Source: Dehalobacter sp. CP (GTDB lineage: Bacteria; Bacillota_B; Desulfitobacteriia; Desulfitobacteriales; Syntrophobotulaceae). Taken from it: a stretch of 64,000 bases of DNA. How positions within the stretch are numbered: the first letter of the stretch is position 1; the number at the start of each line of letters is the position of its first letter. The notes under the pieces are model-generated. The model was not told where the DNA came from and ran no database searches. It was given only the letters and a program-made list of their open reading frames with translations. Position numbers and translations under genes: made by a program. This document shows positions 1-7,685 of this stretch, piece by piece. The DNA lies in the NCBI GenBank assembly GCA_009910795.1, contig VMEE01000018.1:97825-161824 (forward strand). The letters are read 5' to 3'.

Positions 1-105
1 TGCCCGGTATGCATCTATTTCCTGATTGTAGTGCGGCTGTTTTACAAGCTGGACAAAGAGTATCCGCAAATCGTTCAGGATTTATGGACCGCCGCGCTGC
101 TATGA
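1..105 (+). CDS. C-terminal end of a membrane protein, possibly a sugar:cation symporter (partial)
   Basis: Frame 1 is open from the window edge to a TGA at 103-105 and gives 34 residues. A hydrophobic stretch (IYFLIVVRLF) is followed by YKLDKEYPQIVQDL. A last transmembrane helix followed by a short tail like YKLD-xx-YPxIVxxL is typical of the end of GPH-family (MFS_2) glycoside/hexuronide:cation symporters. The assignment rests on this tail only; any polytopic membrane protein could end this way. The gene starts outside the window. Confidence 0.4.
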   Translation, partial: CPVCIYFLIVVRLFYKLDKEYPQIVQDLWTAALL

Positions 106-156
106 GAGTGCAGGAATAACCGCGAAAATTCAGTAAATATTTTAGCTGAAAGCCCC

Positions 157-185
157 TTGTTTTCAAAGAAACCTCCGGTTATAAT
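157..185 (+). promoter_or_regulatory. Predicted sigma-A promoter of the rubredoxin gene
   Basis: TTGTTT (157-162) and a perfect TATAAT (180-185) are separated by 17 bases. The -10 box ends 29 bases before the rubredoxin start codon, leaving a short leader with an AAGGAGG ribosome site. Confidence 0.6.
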
Positions 186-214
186 GAAAAAAATTGACAA
201 AGGAGGCGCTTTGA

Positions 215-379
215 ATGCAAAAGTACGAATGTACAGTATGCGGTTATGTTTATGATCCGGCTGAAGGAGATCCGGATGCTAGGATTGCTCCCGGTACGGC
301 TTTTGAAGATTTACCCGATGACTGGGTTTGTCCTTTATGTGGGGCTGCTAAAGACGAATTCGAAGTTGCTGTTGAATAG
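215..379 (+). CDS. Rubredoxin
   Basis: This 54-residue protein matches the usual rubredoxin length. The two iron-binding loops are CTVCG (Cys6, Cys9) and CPLCG (Cys39, Cys42), which would hold one Fe(Cys)4 centre. The conserved [10 protein letters not shown] segment and [10 protein letters not shown] complete the family pattern. Rubredoxins are small cytoplasmic one-electron carriers used by anaerobes, for example to feed superoxide reductases or peroxidases. The start follows AAGGAGG by about 8 bases. The gene stands alone with its own promoter and terminator, so its partner enzyme cannot be told from context. Confidence 0.96.
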   Translation: MQKYECTVCGYVYDPAEGDPDARIAPGTAFEDLPDDWVCPLCGAAKDEFEVAVE

Positions 380-428
380 AAGAATTGCGATTATTTTTTC
401 ACTTTGATTTTAAATAAAGACTGACCAG

Positions 429-455
429 AGAGGATGTTATTCGGCATCCTCTTTT
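429..455 (+). terminator. Intrinsic terminator after rubredoxin
   Basis: An 8-bp perfect stem, AGAGGATG/CATCCTCT, with an 8-base loop is followed by TTTT. It lies 50 bases after the rubredoxin stop codon. Confidence 0.75.
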
Positions 456-468
456 CATTTGAAAAACC

Positions 469-498
469 ATGACAGAATTGGAAAAATACTGATATAAT
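469..498 (+). promoter_or_regulatory. Predicted promoter of the two-component operon
   Basis: ATGACA (469-474) and a perfect TATAAT (493-498) are separated by 18 bases. The response regulator start codon is 72 bases downstream. Confidence 0.5.
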
Positions 499-569
499 AG
501 CATCAGGTATAGTTGTCTGGTCTATTGGCAATTTATTTTTCCTTTCCGAAGTGTGGAGGTGAACGATGG

Positions 570-1274
570 ATGACAAACATACTTGTCGTTGATGATGATC
601 ACAATATCTGCCAGCTGTTGGAACTTTATCTTTTGAATGAGGGATACCAGCTTTATATGGTTCATGATGGAAGCAGTGCGCTCGATGTCCTGCGAACAGA
701 AAAAACAGATTTAGTGATTCTCGATATCATGCTGCCGGTCATTAACGGGTGGGAAGTCTGTAAAATGATCAGGCAGATCAGCTCTGTTCCGATCATTATG
801 TTGACTGCCTGTGATTTGATGGAAGATAAGATTCAGGGGTTTGAACTTGGTGTCGATGATTATATTGTGAAGCCTTTTGAACCGAGAGAACTAGTGGCCA
901 GAGTCAAAGCCAGACTAAAAAACGTTCAAGGAAATGAAACGAGGGATAGAGAAGATCAACAAGCCGAAACCAATGTTCTGAATATCGGAAATATCCAGGT
1001 GGATATGAACCGTTACGAGGCCAGACTGGAAGGCGAAAAAATAGAACTGAAGCCGAAAGAGATCCAGCTGCTGTATTTCCTTCTCAAGAACAGAAATATG
1101 GTTTTTACCAGAGATCAGCTGCTGGAAAAAGTATGGGGCTACTCATATGAAGGAGATACCCGGACTGTTGATGTTCATATCAACAAACTGAGAGAAAAAC
1201 TGGAGGGTGTTTGTTCTAACTGCCGGATCAGTACCGTCTGGGGAGTAGGATACAAGCTGGAGATTGATGGTTAA
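570..1274 (+). CDS. OmpR/PhoB-family response regulator
   Basis: This 234-residue regulator has an N-terminal receiver domain: the acidic pair after ILVVDDD, the phospho-acceptor Asp in VILDIMLP, and the conserved Lys in VKPFEP. The C-terminal winged-helix DNA-binding domain runs from about residue 130 to the end (LKPKEIQLLYFLLKN, then RTVDVHINKLREKL). It should act as a cytoplasmic transcription factor switched by the kinase encoded next, whose gene overlaps it by 8 bases. I chose the ATG at 570 because GGAGGT (555-560) lies 9 bases before it; upstream in-frame starts have no such site. The target genes are unknown; the two exported proteins directly downstream are candidates. Confidence 0.93.
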   Translation: MTNILVVDDDHNICQLLELYLLNEGYQLYMVHDGSSALDVLRTEKTDLVILDIMLPVINGWEVCKMIRQISSVPIIMLTACDLMEDKIQGFELGVDDYIVKPFEPRELVARVKARLKNVQGNETRDREDQQAETNVLNIGNIQVDMNRYEARLEGEKIELKPKEIQLLYFLLKNRNMVFTRDQLLEKVWGYSYEGDTRTVDVHINKLREKLEGVCSNCRISTVWGVGYKLEIDG

Positions 1275-2673
1275 GAAAACAATTTTCTCAAAACTGTTTT
1301 TTACCTATCTGATCTTGATCATTGCGGTGATGGCTGTCATTGCCGTTCTTCTCTCCTATGCGTTTAACAACTATGTATTCGGGGAAAAGCAGCAAGAAAT
1401 GCGTGCGGCGGCAGCCGAAACGGTTCTGCTGCTCGGGAAGTATGAACAGGCCGAAATAACCTATTCGGAACTAAATGATTCGCTGGATATCCTGGGTTCG
1501 ATGACGGGTTCACGGATTTATGCAATCCGGCTGAATCCGGAGGTTCTTGCGAATAAGAATCTGGTACTGGATAAGGAACTGCTGGATGCGTACCTGTTTG
1601 AAGATTTAAAAAGCATCCTGCAGGGCAAGGAAGTTTCCCGGAAAAAGCAATACTCGGACAGGTTTGCCGCAGATGTAGCCTTTTTAGGGGTCCCCTACGG
1701 CCAGGGTAATATGATTGAAGGAGCTATTTTGTTTTTTGCTCCGCTTGACGAAATCTACGCTTATATTCAAAAGATCAATATGATCATATGGTGTTCTGCG
1801 CTGGTAGCAGTTATCTTAAGCGGTATCATGATTTATCTGACAGCCCTTAAAATTACCAGGCCGTTGAAAATCATGGAAGAGGGAGCGATACAGCTGGCCG
1901 CCGGAGAGCAGATCAATGATTTGGCAGTGCATTCAGGTGATGAGCTGGAAAAGATGGCAAAAGCCTTCAATAATATGAAAAACCAAATCAATACGGCCGA
2001 AAATATGCGGCGTGATTTTATGGCAAGTGTGTCTCACGATCTGAGAACGCCGCTTACATCGATCAACGGTTTTGTCCAGGGAATGCTGGATGGATTGGTA
2101 AAACCTCAGGACTATCCAAAGTATTTGAATATTATTAAAACGGAAACAAACCGTTTAATGGGGCTGACAGGTGAAATCCTAGAATCAGCGAAAATTCAGT
2201 CAGGGGAGATTACACTCGCCAGAAAGTATTTCCTGGTCGGGAATACCCTGGAGGAGATTCTGGAAAGCACAGGGATGAGGGAAAATCCTAAAAACATAGA
2301 GCTGATGATGGATTGTCCGGACGGACTGGAAATCTATGCGGATCAGCATCGTTTTAAACAGATCCTGATCAATATCCTGGATAATGCGCTGAAATATACC
2401 GGAAAAAACGGAAAAATCAAACTGACTGTAACGCCGGAAGACGGCGGGATCAAATTGAGTGTTCAGGATAACGGGAAGGGAATCGCACCACAGGATCTGC
2501 CATTTATTTTTGAGAAATTCTACCGGGCAGATAAATCCCGGCAGGAGGTGGAAGGCGGAACCGGTCTTGGTCTTAACATCACCAAGATGCTGGTTGAGCA
2601 GCACGGCGGCAGAATTAGTGCTTCCAGCACCTATGGGCAGGGAACGGAGATTGTGATTTTTTTCCCTGGCTAA
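1267..2673 (+). CDS. Membrane sensor histidine kinase (HAMP-HisKA-HATPase)
   Basis: This 468-residue kinase has an N-terminal transmembrane helix (about 10-32), an extracytoplasmic sensor region and a second helix (about 170-195). A HAMP linker follows (ITRPLKIMEEGAIQLAAG). The dimerisation domain carries the phospho-accepting His in SVSHDLRTPLTSI. The ATPase domain shows the N box (NILDNALKYT), G1 (DNGKGI) and G2 (GGTGLGLNI). All catalytic motifs are intact. It overlaps the response regulator gene by 8 bases, so the two are translationally coupled and form a standard pair. The ATG at 1267 has GGAG four bases upstream; a TTG one codon earlier is less well placed. The signal is not evident from sequence. 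Confidence 0.93.
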   Translation: MVKKTIFSKLFFTYLILIIAVMAVIAVLLSYAFNNYVFGEKQQEMRAAAAETVLLLGKYEQAEITYSELNDSLDILGSMTGSRIYAIRLNPEVLANKNLVLDKELLDAYLFEDLKSILQGKEVSRKKQYSDRFAADVAFLGVPYGQGNMIEGAILFFAPLDEIYAYIQKINMIIWCSALVAVILSGIMIYLTALKITRPLKIMEEGAIQLAAGEQINDLAVHSGDELEKMAKAFNNMKNQINTAENMRRDFMASVSHDLRTPLTSINGFVQGMLDGLVKPQDYPKYLNIIKTETNRLMGLTGEILESAKIQSGEITLARKYFLVGNTLEEILESTGMRENPKNIELMMDCPDGLEIYADQHRFKQILINILDNALKYTGKNGKIKLTVTPEDGGIKLSVQDNGKGIAPQDLPFIFEKFYRADKSRQEVEGGTGLGLNITKMLVEQHGGRISASSTYGQGTEIVIFFPG

Positions 2674-2807
2674 TACCTAGAATTTTAAAAAGTACGGTCA
2701 TAATTTTACGTATTATTTACAACTCATCTGTTTTGCTTTGATATCTTTTCTTTATAATAAGGCTGTAGACCGATGGTCTGCCTGCCTGAAGTACCAGGAG
2801 GGTAGTG

Positions 2808-3209
2808 ATGAAAGGTAGAGTGTTCTTAACGACAATCCTAATTCTTTCCTTTTTTGTCACGCTGAGCGGCTGCTCGGGCCAAACGGATCAATCGAAGAAT
2901 TCCGAAGTGCCGCGAAACGGTGTTCAGACTGAAGACCAGCAATCCGCGAACAAAGACGATCAGGTGCAAAGTGATGGAGTAGAAATCGATGGAGCAGGAA
3001 CCGATGAAGCAGGAATCGATGGAGCGGAAATAGACGGGACAGAAAATAAAGAATCTGATAATCAAGAAATTTCAGTGGTCGCAAAATCAGGCACACGGTC
3101 GGCAGATGAAGAAAAAGAAGCTGTATTGGACGAGATTTCCAGAGAGCTTGATGAAATCATCAACACTGTGAATGCGATGGATGATATTGAAGAAAATGAT
3201 CTGAAATAA
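2808..3209 (+). CDS. Small acidic lipoprotein of unknown function
   Basis: This 133-residue protein begins with a lipoprotein signal peptide whose lipobox is LSGC (Cys about residue 22), so it should be anchored on the outer face of the membrane. The mature part is low-complexity and very acidic, with imperfect short repeats of the form GAGIDGAEIDGTE between about residues 60 and 85. A short predicted helix closes the protein (DEISRELDEIINTVNAMDDIEE). GGAGGG lies 5 bases before the ATG. It sits between the kinase gene and another exported protein. I do not recognise a family. Confidence 0.75.
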   Translation: MKGRVFLTTILILSFFVTLSGCSGQTDQSKNSEVPRNGVQTEDQQSANKDDQVQSDGVEIDGAGTDEAGIDGAEIDGTENKESDNQEISVVAKSGTRSADEEKEAVLDEISRELDEIINTVNAMDDIEENDLK

Positions 3210-3229
3210 CATTGTGGGGAGGAAGCAAT

Positions 3230-3790
3230 ATGAAAAGAATAAAAGTTGTGCTGCTGGCTGTTATGAGTGTTTGCTTAATCCTTAACAGTGCGCTGGTTTT
3301 TGCCAAGACAGACAAAACAACGGATGGCACATCAAGTAAACAGAATTCCGAAAGCAACAAGCAGATGAATACTGAAGCTAAGAGTATTACTGTCCAGCAA
3401 TGGCAGAAGGAACTCAAGCCCTTATTTGATGAAATCCATGCCAATAAAACAGAGACGATTCATTTGCGCAATCAATTGATTCAGCTTCGCAATAATGCAG
3501 TTGCCAAGATTAATGATCTTAGACAACAGAATGAGAATTTGACCGATGAACAGATGGAAGCCCTGCTTGCTCCGCTGAAGAACTTTTTGCAGACGCTCAA
3601 GGAAGATAAAACTGAGATAGAAGGCCAGTTGGGCGACGTTCAGCAGCAAGTCGTTGATCTCAGAAAGACAAAAAAAGAACTGGATATTGCTCAGGCCAAA
3701 ATAACGCTGCATAATATTATTACGGCACAAGAACAAAGGATTACGACGCTGAAAGCGACGATTGAAGATTTAGAGGATTTTCTGGATTAG
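3230..3790 (+). CDS. Exported coiled-coil protein of unknown function
   Basis: This 186-residue protein has a Sec signal peptide (MKRIKVVLLAVMSVCLILNS, cleavage near ALVFA-K). A polar linker follows, and then a long heptad-like helical region from about residue 60 to the end (RNQLIQLRNNAVAKINDLRQ and later QQQVVDLRKTKKEL). It should be a secreted or wall-associated coiled coil. GGGGAGGAAG precedes the ATG at 3230. It lies 20 bases after the lipoprotein gene and probably shares its transcript; a strong terminator follows. No enzymatic motif is visible. Confidence 0.78.
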   Translation: MKRIKVVLLAVMSVCLILNSALVFAKTDKTTDGTSSKQNSESNKQMNTEAKSITVQQWQKELKPLFDEIHANKTETIHLRNQLIQLRNNAVAKINDLRQQNENLTDEQMEALLAPLKNFLQTLKEDKTEIEGQLGDVQQQVVDLRKTKKELDIAQAKITLHNIITAQEQRITTLKATIEDLEDFLD

Positions 3791-3848
3791 ACGTTCTCAG
3801 TAATGTTTGATGAAAGATCAAAAATGAGATTAACAATAAGCCTTTGAG

Positions 3849-3887
3849 ATACTGCTAATAGTAACGCACTATTGGTAGTATTTTTTT
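3849..3887 (+). terminator. Intrinsic terminator after the exported-protein genes
   Basis: A 13-bp stem, ATACTGCTAATAG/CTATTGGTAGTAT with G-T pairs, is followed by seven T's. Confidence 0.8.
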
Positions 3888-3969
3888 GTAATTTTTTTGC
3901 AAAATTAACTGGTTTGCACTTCTGTGCATTTTTCGCTGGAAAGTATCAATAATATAGATCATAAAGCTT

Positions 3970-3991
3970 AGTACCGAGTTGACGAGGTACT
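3970..3991 (+). promoter_or_regulatory. Small hairpin in the nifJ leader
   Basis: AGTACC and GGTACT form a perfect 6-bp stem around the loop GAGTTGACGA, 65 bases before the nifJ start codon. No run of T's follows, so it is not a terminator. It may be an mRNA-leader structure or an operator; which one cannot be told from one copy. Confidence 0.35.
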
Positions 3992-4055
3992 GGATCATCA
4001 ATTTAATAACAGATCACAAATAGGAATCAAGCTTAAGCTAAAAGGAGGTTTTTTG

Positions 4056-7000
4056 ATGCCAATGAAAACGGCCACGATGGATGGCAATGAAGCTGCGGCA
4101 CTGGCGTCCTATGCCCTGACTGAAGTTGCCACCATCTTTCCGATCACTCCGTCATCTCCGATGGCCGAAGGTGTTGATGAATGGTCGGCGCACGGTAAAA
4201 AGAATATTTTCGGTCAGCCTGTAAAAGTGGTGGAAATGGAATCCGAGGCAGGTGCTGCGGGAGCCCTTCACGGATCGCTCGCTTCAGGAGCACTGACAAC
4301 GACTTACACTGCTTCTCAGGGTCTGCTACTGATGATACCGAATATGTACAAGCTTGCCGGAGAACTGTTGCCAGCCGTATTTCATGTCAGCGCGAGAGCG
4401 TTGGCGACCCATGCACTGTCCATCTTTGGCGACCATCAGGATGTCATGGCCTGCCGGCAGACGGGTTTTGCGCTGTTGGCATCCACCAACGTCCAGGAAG
4501 CACATGATCTTGGATATGTTGCTCATCTGAGCGCTATCCAATCCAGAATCCCGTTTCTGCATTTTTTTGACGGATTTCGTACTTCGCATGAATATCAAAA
4601 AATTAACTTGATCGAACAGGCGGAGATCCGGGAAATTGTAGATGATCAGGCACTCCAGAATTTCAGGGATCATTCCTTAAATCCTGAACATCCTGTGGTA
4701 AAAGGATCTACGCAGAATCCGGATGTCTATTTTCAGTTCAGAGAAGTTTCCAATCCGTTTTATGAAAAAGTTCCGGATATCGTGGAAGGCTACCTGCGGG
4801 AAATAGAAAGAATTTCGGGACGGGTCTATCACCCGTTTAATTATTACGGAGCACCTGATGCCGAGAACATCATTGTGACGATGGGGTCGGTCTGCGACAC
4901 CGTTGAAGAGACAATTGATGTTCTGCAGAAGAGAGGCGAAAAGGTCGGGATGGTGATTGTTCATCTTTACAGGCCATTCTCGGCAAAATATTTCTTTGAT
5001 GTGCTGCCCGCTTCCGTTAAAAAAATTGCAGTTTTGGACCGTACCAAGGAGCCGGGAGCTTTAGGTGAACCACTCTACCTTGATATTCTGGAATTATTCA
5101 GGCACACCTCGGATAGGACTTCAGAACAAGCAGCCCATCAGCCGATTATCGTGGGGGGAAGGTACGGACTGGGGTCCAAAGATACAACGCCGTCTCAGAT
5201 TCTGGCGGTATATCAAAACCTGAAACAGGACAAACCAAAGAATCATTTTACAATCGGGATTGCGGATGATGTCTCCGATACTTCTTTGCCGGAGGGTGAA
5301 TGGATGGATGCGACTCCGGAAGGGACGATTAGCTGCAAGTTTTGGGGGCTGGGTTCCGACGGGACTGTCGGAGCAAACAAATCAGCCGTAAAGATTATCG
5401 GGGACAATACGGACCTTTATGTCCAGGCCTATTTTTCCTATGACAGCAAAAAATCAGGAGGGACAACGGTTTCCCACCTCAGATTCGGCAGAAGTCCGAT
5501 TAAGTCCCGCTATTTGGTCTTCAGCACGGATTACATTGCCTGTCATAATCAATCGTTCATTTACCATTACGATCTCCTGAAAGGAATCAAAAAAAATGGC
5601 ACTTTTGTTTTGAATTGCCCATGGAAGAGCCTTCATGAACTTGAAGAGCATCTTCCGGCATACCTGAAGAAAACGATCTTTCAAAACAACATCCATTTCT
5701 ATGTCATAGACGCAATTGATATTGCTTCGCAGATTGGCCTGGGCGGACGGATCAATATGGTGATGCAGGCCGCATTCTTTAAGCTGGCGAATGTCATACC
5801 GATTGAAGAGGCCGTCCGGTATCTGAAAAATTCGATCGAAAAAACCTACGGCCGGAAAGGGCAGAAGATCGTTGAAATGAACAAAGCCGCCGTAGATCAA
5901 GGCATCAGCCGGCTTATCCGTATTGAGGCGCCTGCTTCCTGGGAGAGCGCCCAGGATCAAAAAACGGAGCTCAAAGAAGAACCCGAATTTATCAAGAAAA
6001 TTCAGCGGCCGATTGCGCGCTCTGAGGGAGATGAGCTTCCTGTCAGTACCTTTTTGGAGATGGAGGACGGGAGCACGCCTCTCGGGACAACAGCCTATGA
6101 AAAGCGCGGTATTGCAGTCCAAATTCCAGAATGGCAGATAGATAAATGTATTCAGTGCAATCAGTGCGCCTATATTTGTCCGCATGCGACAGTCAGACCC
6201 TTTTTATTGGATGATCAGGAAAAAGCCCAGGCACCGGAGACGTTTATAACGAAGGAAGCTGCCGGAAAAGGACTGGAGGGTCTGCATTACCGTATACAGA
6301 TTGCCCCTCTGGACTGTACAGGCTGTATGAACTGTGCCGACATTTGTCCTGCTCCGGGAAAAGCATTAATCATGAAACCAGCCGAACACGAAATCGAAAC
6401 GGAAGCGGAGAACTGGGAATATGCGTTATCCATTCGGCCCAAGGAAGACCGCGTGGAACGTAATAGCTTAAAGGGCAGCCAGTTTATCCGTCCGCTGCTG
6501 GAGTTTAACGGCGCCTGTCCGGGCTGCGGGGAAACGCCATATATCAAACTGCTGACGCAGCTCTTCGGTGAACGTATGATGATTGCGAATGCGACAGGCT
6601 GTTCCTCGATCTGGGGAGGAAGTTACCCTTCCATTCCATATACGACCAATGCCGAGGGCAGAGGACCGGCTTGGGCCAATTCACTTTTTGAAAATAACGC
6701 GGAGTACGGATACGGCATGTACCTCGGCGCTTTGCAGATCAGAGAAAGAATTTCCGCCCTGATGCAGGAAGCCCTGACAATGGAACTGTCCGAAGAAATC
6801 AAGACTGCTTTCAGAGAATGGCTCGATGCGTACCATGATGGAGAAAGGTCGCTGGCTGTCTCCGTCAAAGTGCTTCAGGCATTGAACAGCAATGCTACAC
6901 CGAGTCATCCGGTCATCAGTGAAATATTGAAGAGAAAGGACTATCTCGTCAAACGCTCGGTATGGGCAATCGGCGGGGACGGCTGGGCGTATGATATCGG

Positions 7001-7607
7001 CTATAACGGTGTTGATCATGTCCTGGCCAGTGGGGACGATGTAAATCTGTTGGTTATGGATACGGAGGTCTATTCCAATACAGGCGGGCAGTCCTCCAAA
7101 GCGACCCCGACGGCCGCGATTGCCAAGTTTGCCGCCGCAGGCAAAAAGATCCGGAAAAAGGATCTTGGCATGATGGCGATGTCCTATGGCTATGTTTACG
7201 TCGCTCAGATTGCGATGGGCGCGAATATGATTCAGACGATCAAAGCGATCACAGAGGCTGAAAGATATCATGGGCCGTCCCTGATCATCGCCTATTCCAC
7301 CTGCTTCAATCATGGCCTTAAGAACGGAATGGGGATGAGCCTGGCCCAGCAAAAAAAAGCAGTAGAAGCAGGATACTGGCATCTTTACAGGTACAATCCG
7401 GATCTTAAGCAGCAGGGTAAAAACCCGTTTAGCCTCGATTCCAAAGAACCCAAAGGAAACTTTAAAGAATTCCTGGAAAGCGAGATCCGTTATGCTTCTT
7501 TGAAAAACGTTTTCCCTGAGATTGCCGAAGACATGTTTAGCTTGGCGGAACAACATGCTGCTGAACGTTATGAGAGCTACAGGAAGATGGCAACCTCCCA
7601 ATCCTAA
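4056..7607 (+). CDS. nifJ: Pyruvate:ferredoxin (flavodoxin) oxidoreductase, single-chain
   Basis: This 1183-residue enzyme converts pyruvate and CoA to acetyl-CoA and CO2 and reduces ferredoxin. Its length is that of homodimeric PFORs. Domain I carries FPITPSSPMAE near residue 28. The central part has two ferredoxin-type [4Fe-4S] motifs: CIQCNQCAYICP near 698 and CTGCMNCADIC near 753. A further CPGCGETPY near 825 contributes to the proximal cluster. The thiamine diphosphate site is GGDGWAYDIGYNG near 974 with DTEVYSNTGGQ just after. All key motifs are intact. AAAGGAGG lies 7 bases before the ATG at 4056, after a TTG that is less well placed. It is a single-gene unit with a long leader holding a small hairpin. 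The enzyme is central to anaerobic carbon metabolism and links to the citrate synthase further along. Confidence 0.97.
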   Translation: MPMKTATMDGNEAAALASYALTEVATIFPITPSSPMAEGVDEWSAHGKKNIFGQPVKVVEMESEAGAAGALHGSLASGALTTTYTASQGLLLMIPNMYKLAGELLPAVFHVSARALATHALSIFGDHQDVMACRQTGFALLASTNVQEAHDLGYVAHLSAIQSRIPFLHFFDGFRTSHEYQKINLIEQAEIREIVDDQALQNFRDHSLNPEHPVVKGSTQNPDVYFQFREVSNPFYEKVPDIVEGYLREIERISGRVYHPFNYYGAPDAENIIVTMGSVCDTVEETIDVLQKRGEKVGMVIVHLYRPFSAKYFFDVLPASVKKIAVLDRTKEPGALGEPLYLDILELFRHTSDRTSEQAAHQPIIVGGRYGLGSKDTTPSQILAVYQNLKQDKPKNHFTIGIADDVSDTSLPEGEWMDATPEGTISCKFWGLGSDGTVGANKSAVKIIGDNTDLYVQAYFSYDSKKSGGTTVSHLRFGRSPIKSRYLVFSTDYIACHNQSFIYHYDLLKGIKKNGTFVLNCPWKSLHELEEHLPAYLKKTIFQNNIHFYVIDAIDIASQIGLGGRINMVMQAAFFKLANVIPIEEAVRYLKNSIEKTYGRKGQKIVEMNKAAVDQGISRLIRIEAPASWESAQDQKTELKEEPEFIKKIQRPIARSEGDELPVSTFLEMEDGSTPLGTTAYEKRGIAVQIPEWQIDKCIQCNQCAYICPHATVRPFLLDDQEKAQAPETFITKEAAGKGLEGLHYRIQIAPLDCTGCMNCADICPAPGKALIMKPAEHEIETEAENWEYALSIRPKEDRVERNSLKGSQFIRPLLEFNGACPGCGETPYIKLLTQLFGERMMIANATGCSSIWGGSYPSIPYTTNAEGRGPAWANSLFENNAEYGYGMYLGALQIRERISALMQEALTMELSEEIKTAFREWLDAYHDGERSLAVSVKVLQALNSNATPSHPVISEILKRKDYLVKRSVWAIGGDGWAYDIGYNGVDHVLASGDDVNLLVMDTEVYSNTGGQSSKATPTAAIAKFAAAGKKIRKKDLGMMAMSYGYVYVAQIAMGANMIQTIKAITEAERYHGPSLIIAYSTCFNHGLKNGMGMSLAQQKKAVEAGYWHLYRYNPDLKQQGKNPFSLDSKEPKGNFKEFLESEIRYASLKNVFPEIAEDMFSLAEQHAAERYESYRKMATSQS

Positions 7608-7685
7608 CCTATAATTATCCGGCCAAAATTGGTGCCTAAAGCTTGAAAATAGGTACGTTTACACCGCAGGATAATAAACTCCTGT

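Noticed and set aside
2738..2758. TATAAT upstream of the lipoprotein gene as a promoter
   Set aside because: The -10 box at 2753-2758 is perfect, but no acceptable -35 box was found at 16-18 bases, so it was not listed as a promoter.
3976..3988. GAGTTGACGAGGT resembles a conserved segment of the glmS ribozyme
   Set aside because: The other conserved parts of the ribozyme are absent and the downstream gene is a pyruvate:ferredoxin oxidoreductase, not glmS. The match is short and lies in a simple hairpin loop.
6681..7601. 306-codon open frame on the minus strand
   Set aside because: It is wholly antisense to the thiamine-binding part of nifJ, which has intact motifs. No ribosome site or family match was seen.
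7608..7685. ATTATCC/GGATAAT as a terminator between nifJ and yhgE
   Set aside because: The stem is only 7 bp with a loop of about 45 bases and no T-run. It was not considered strong enough.
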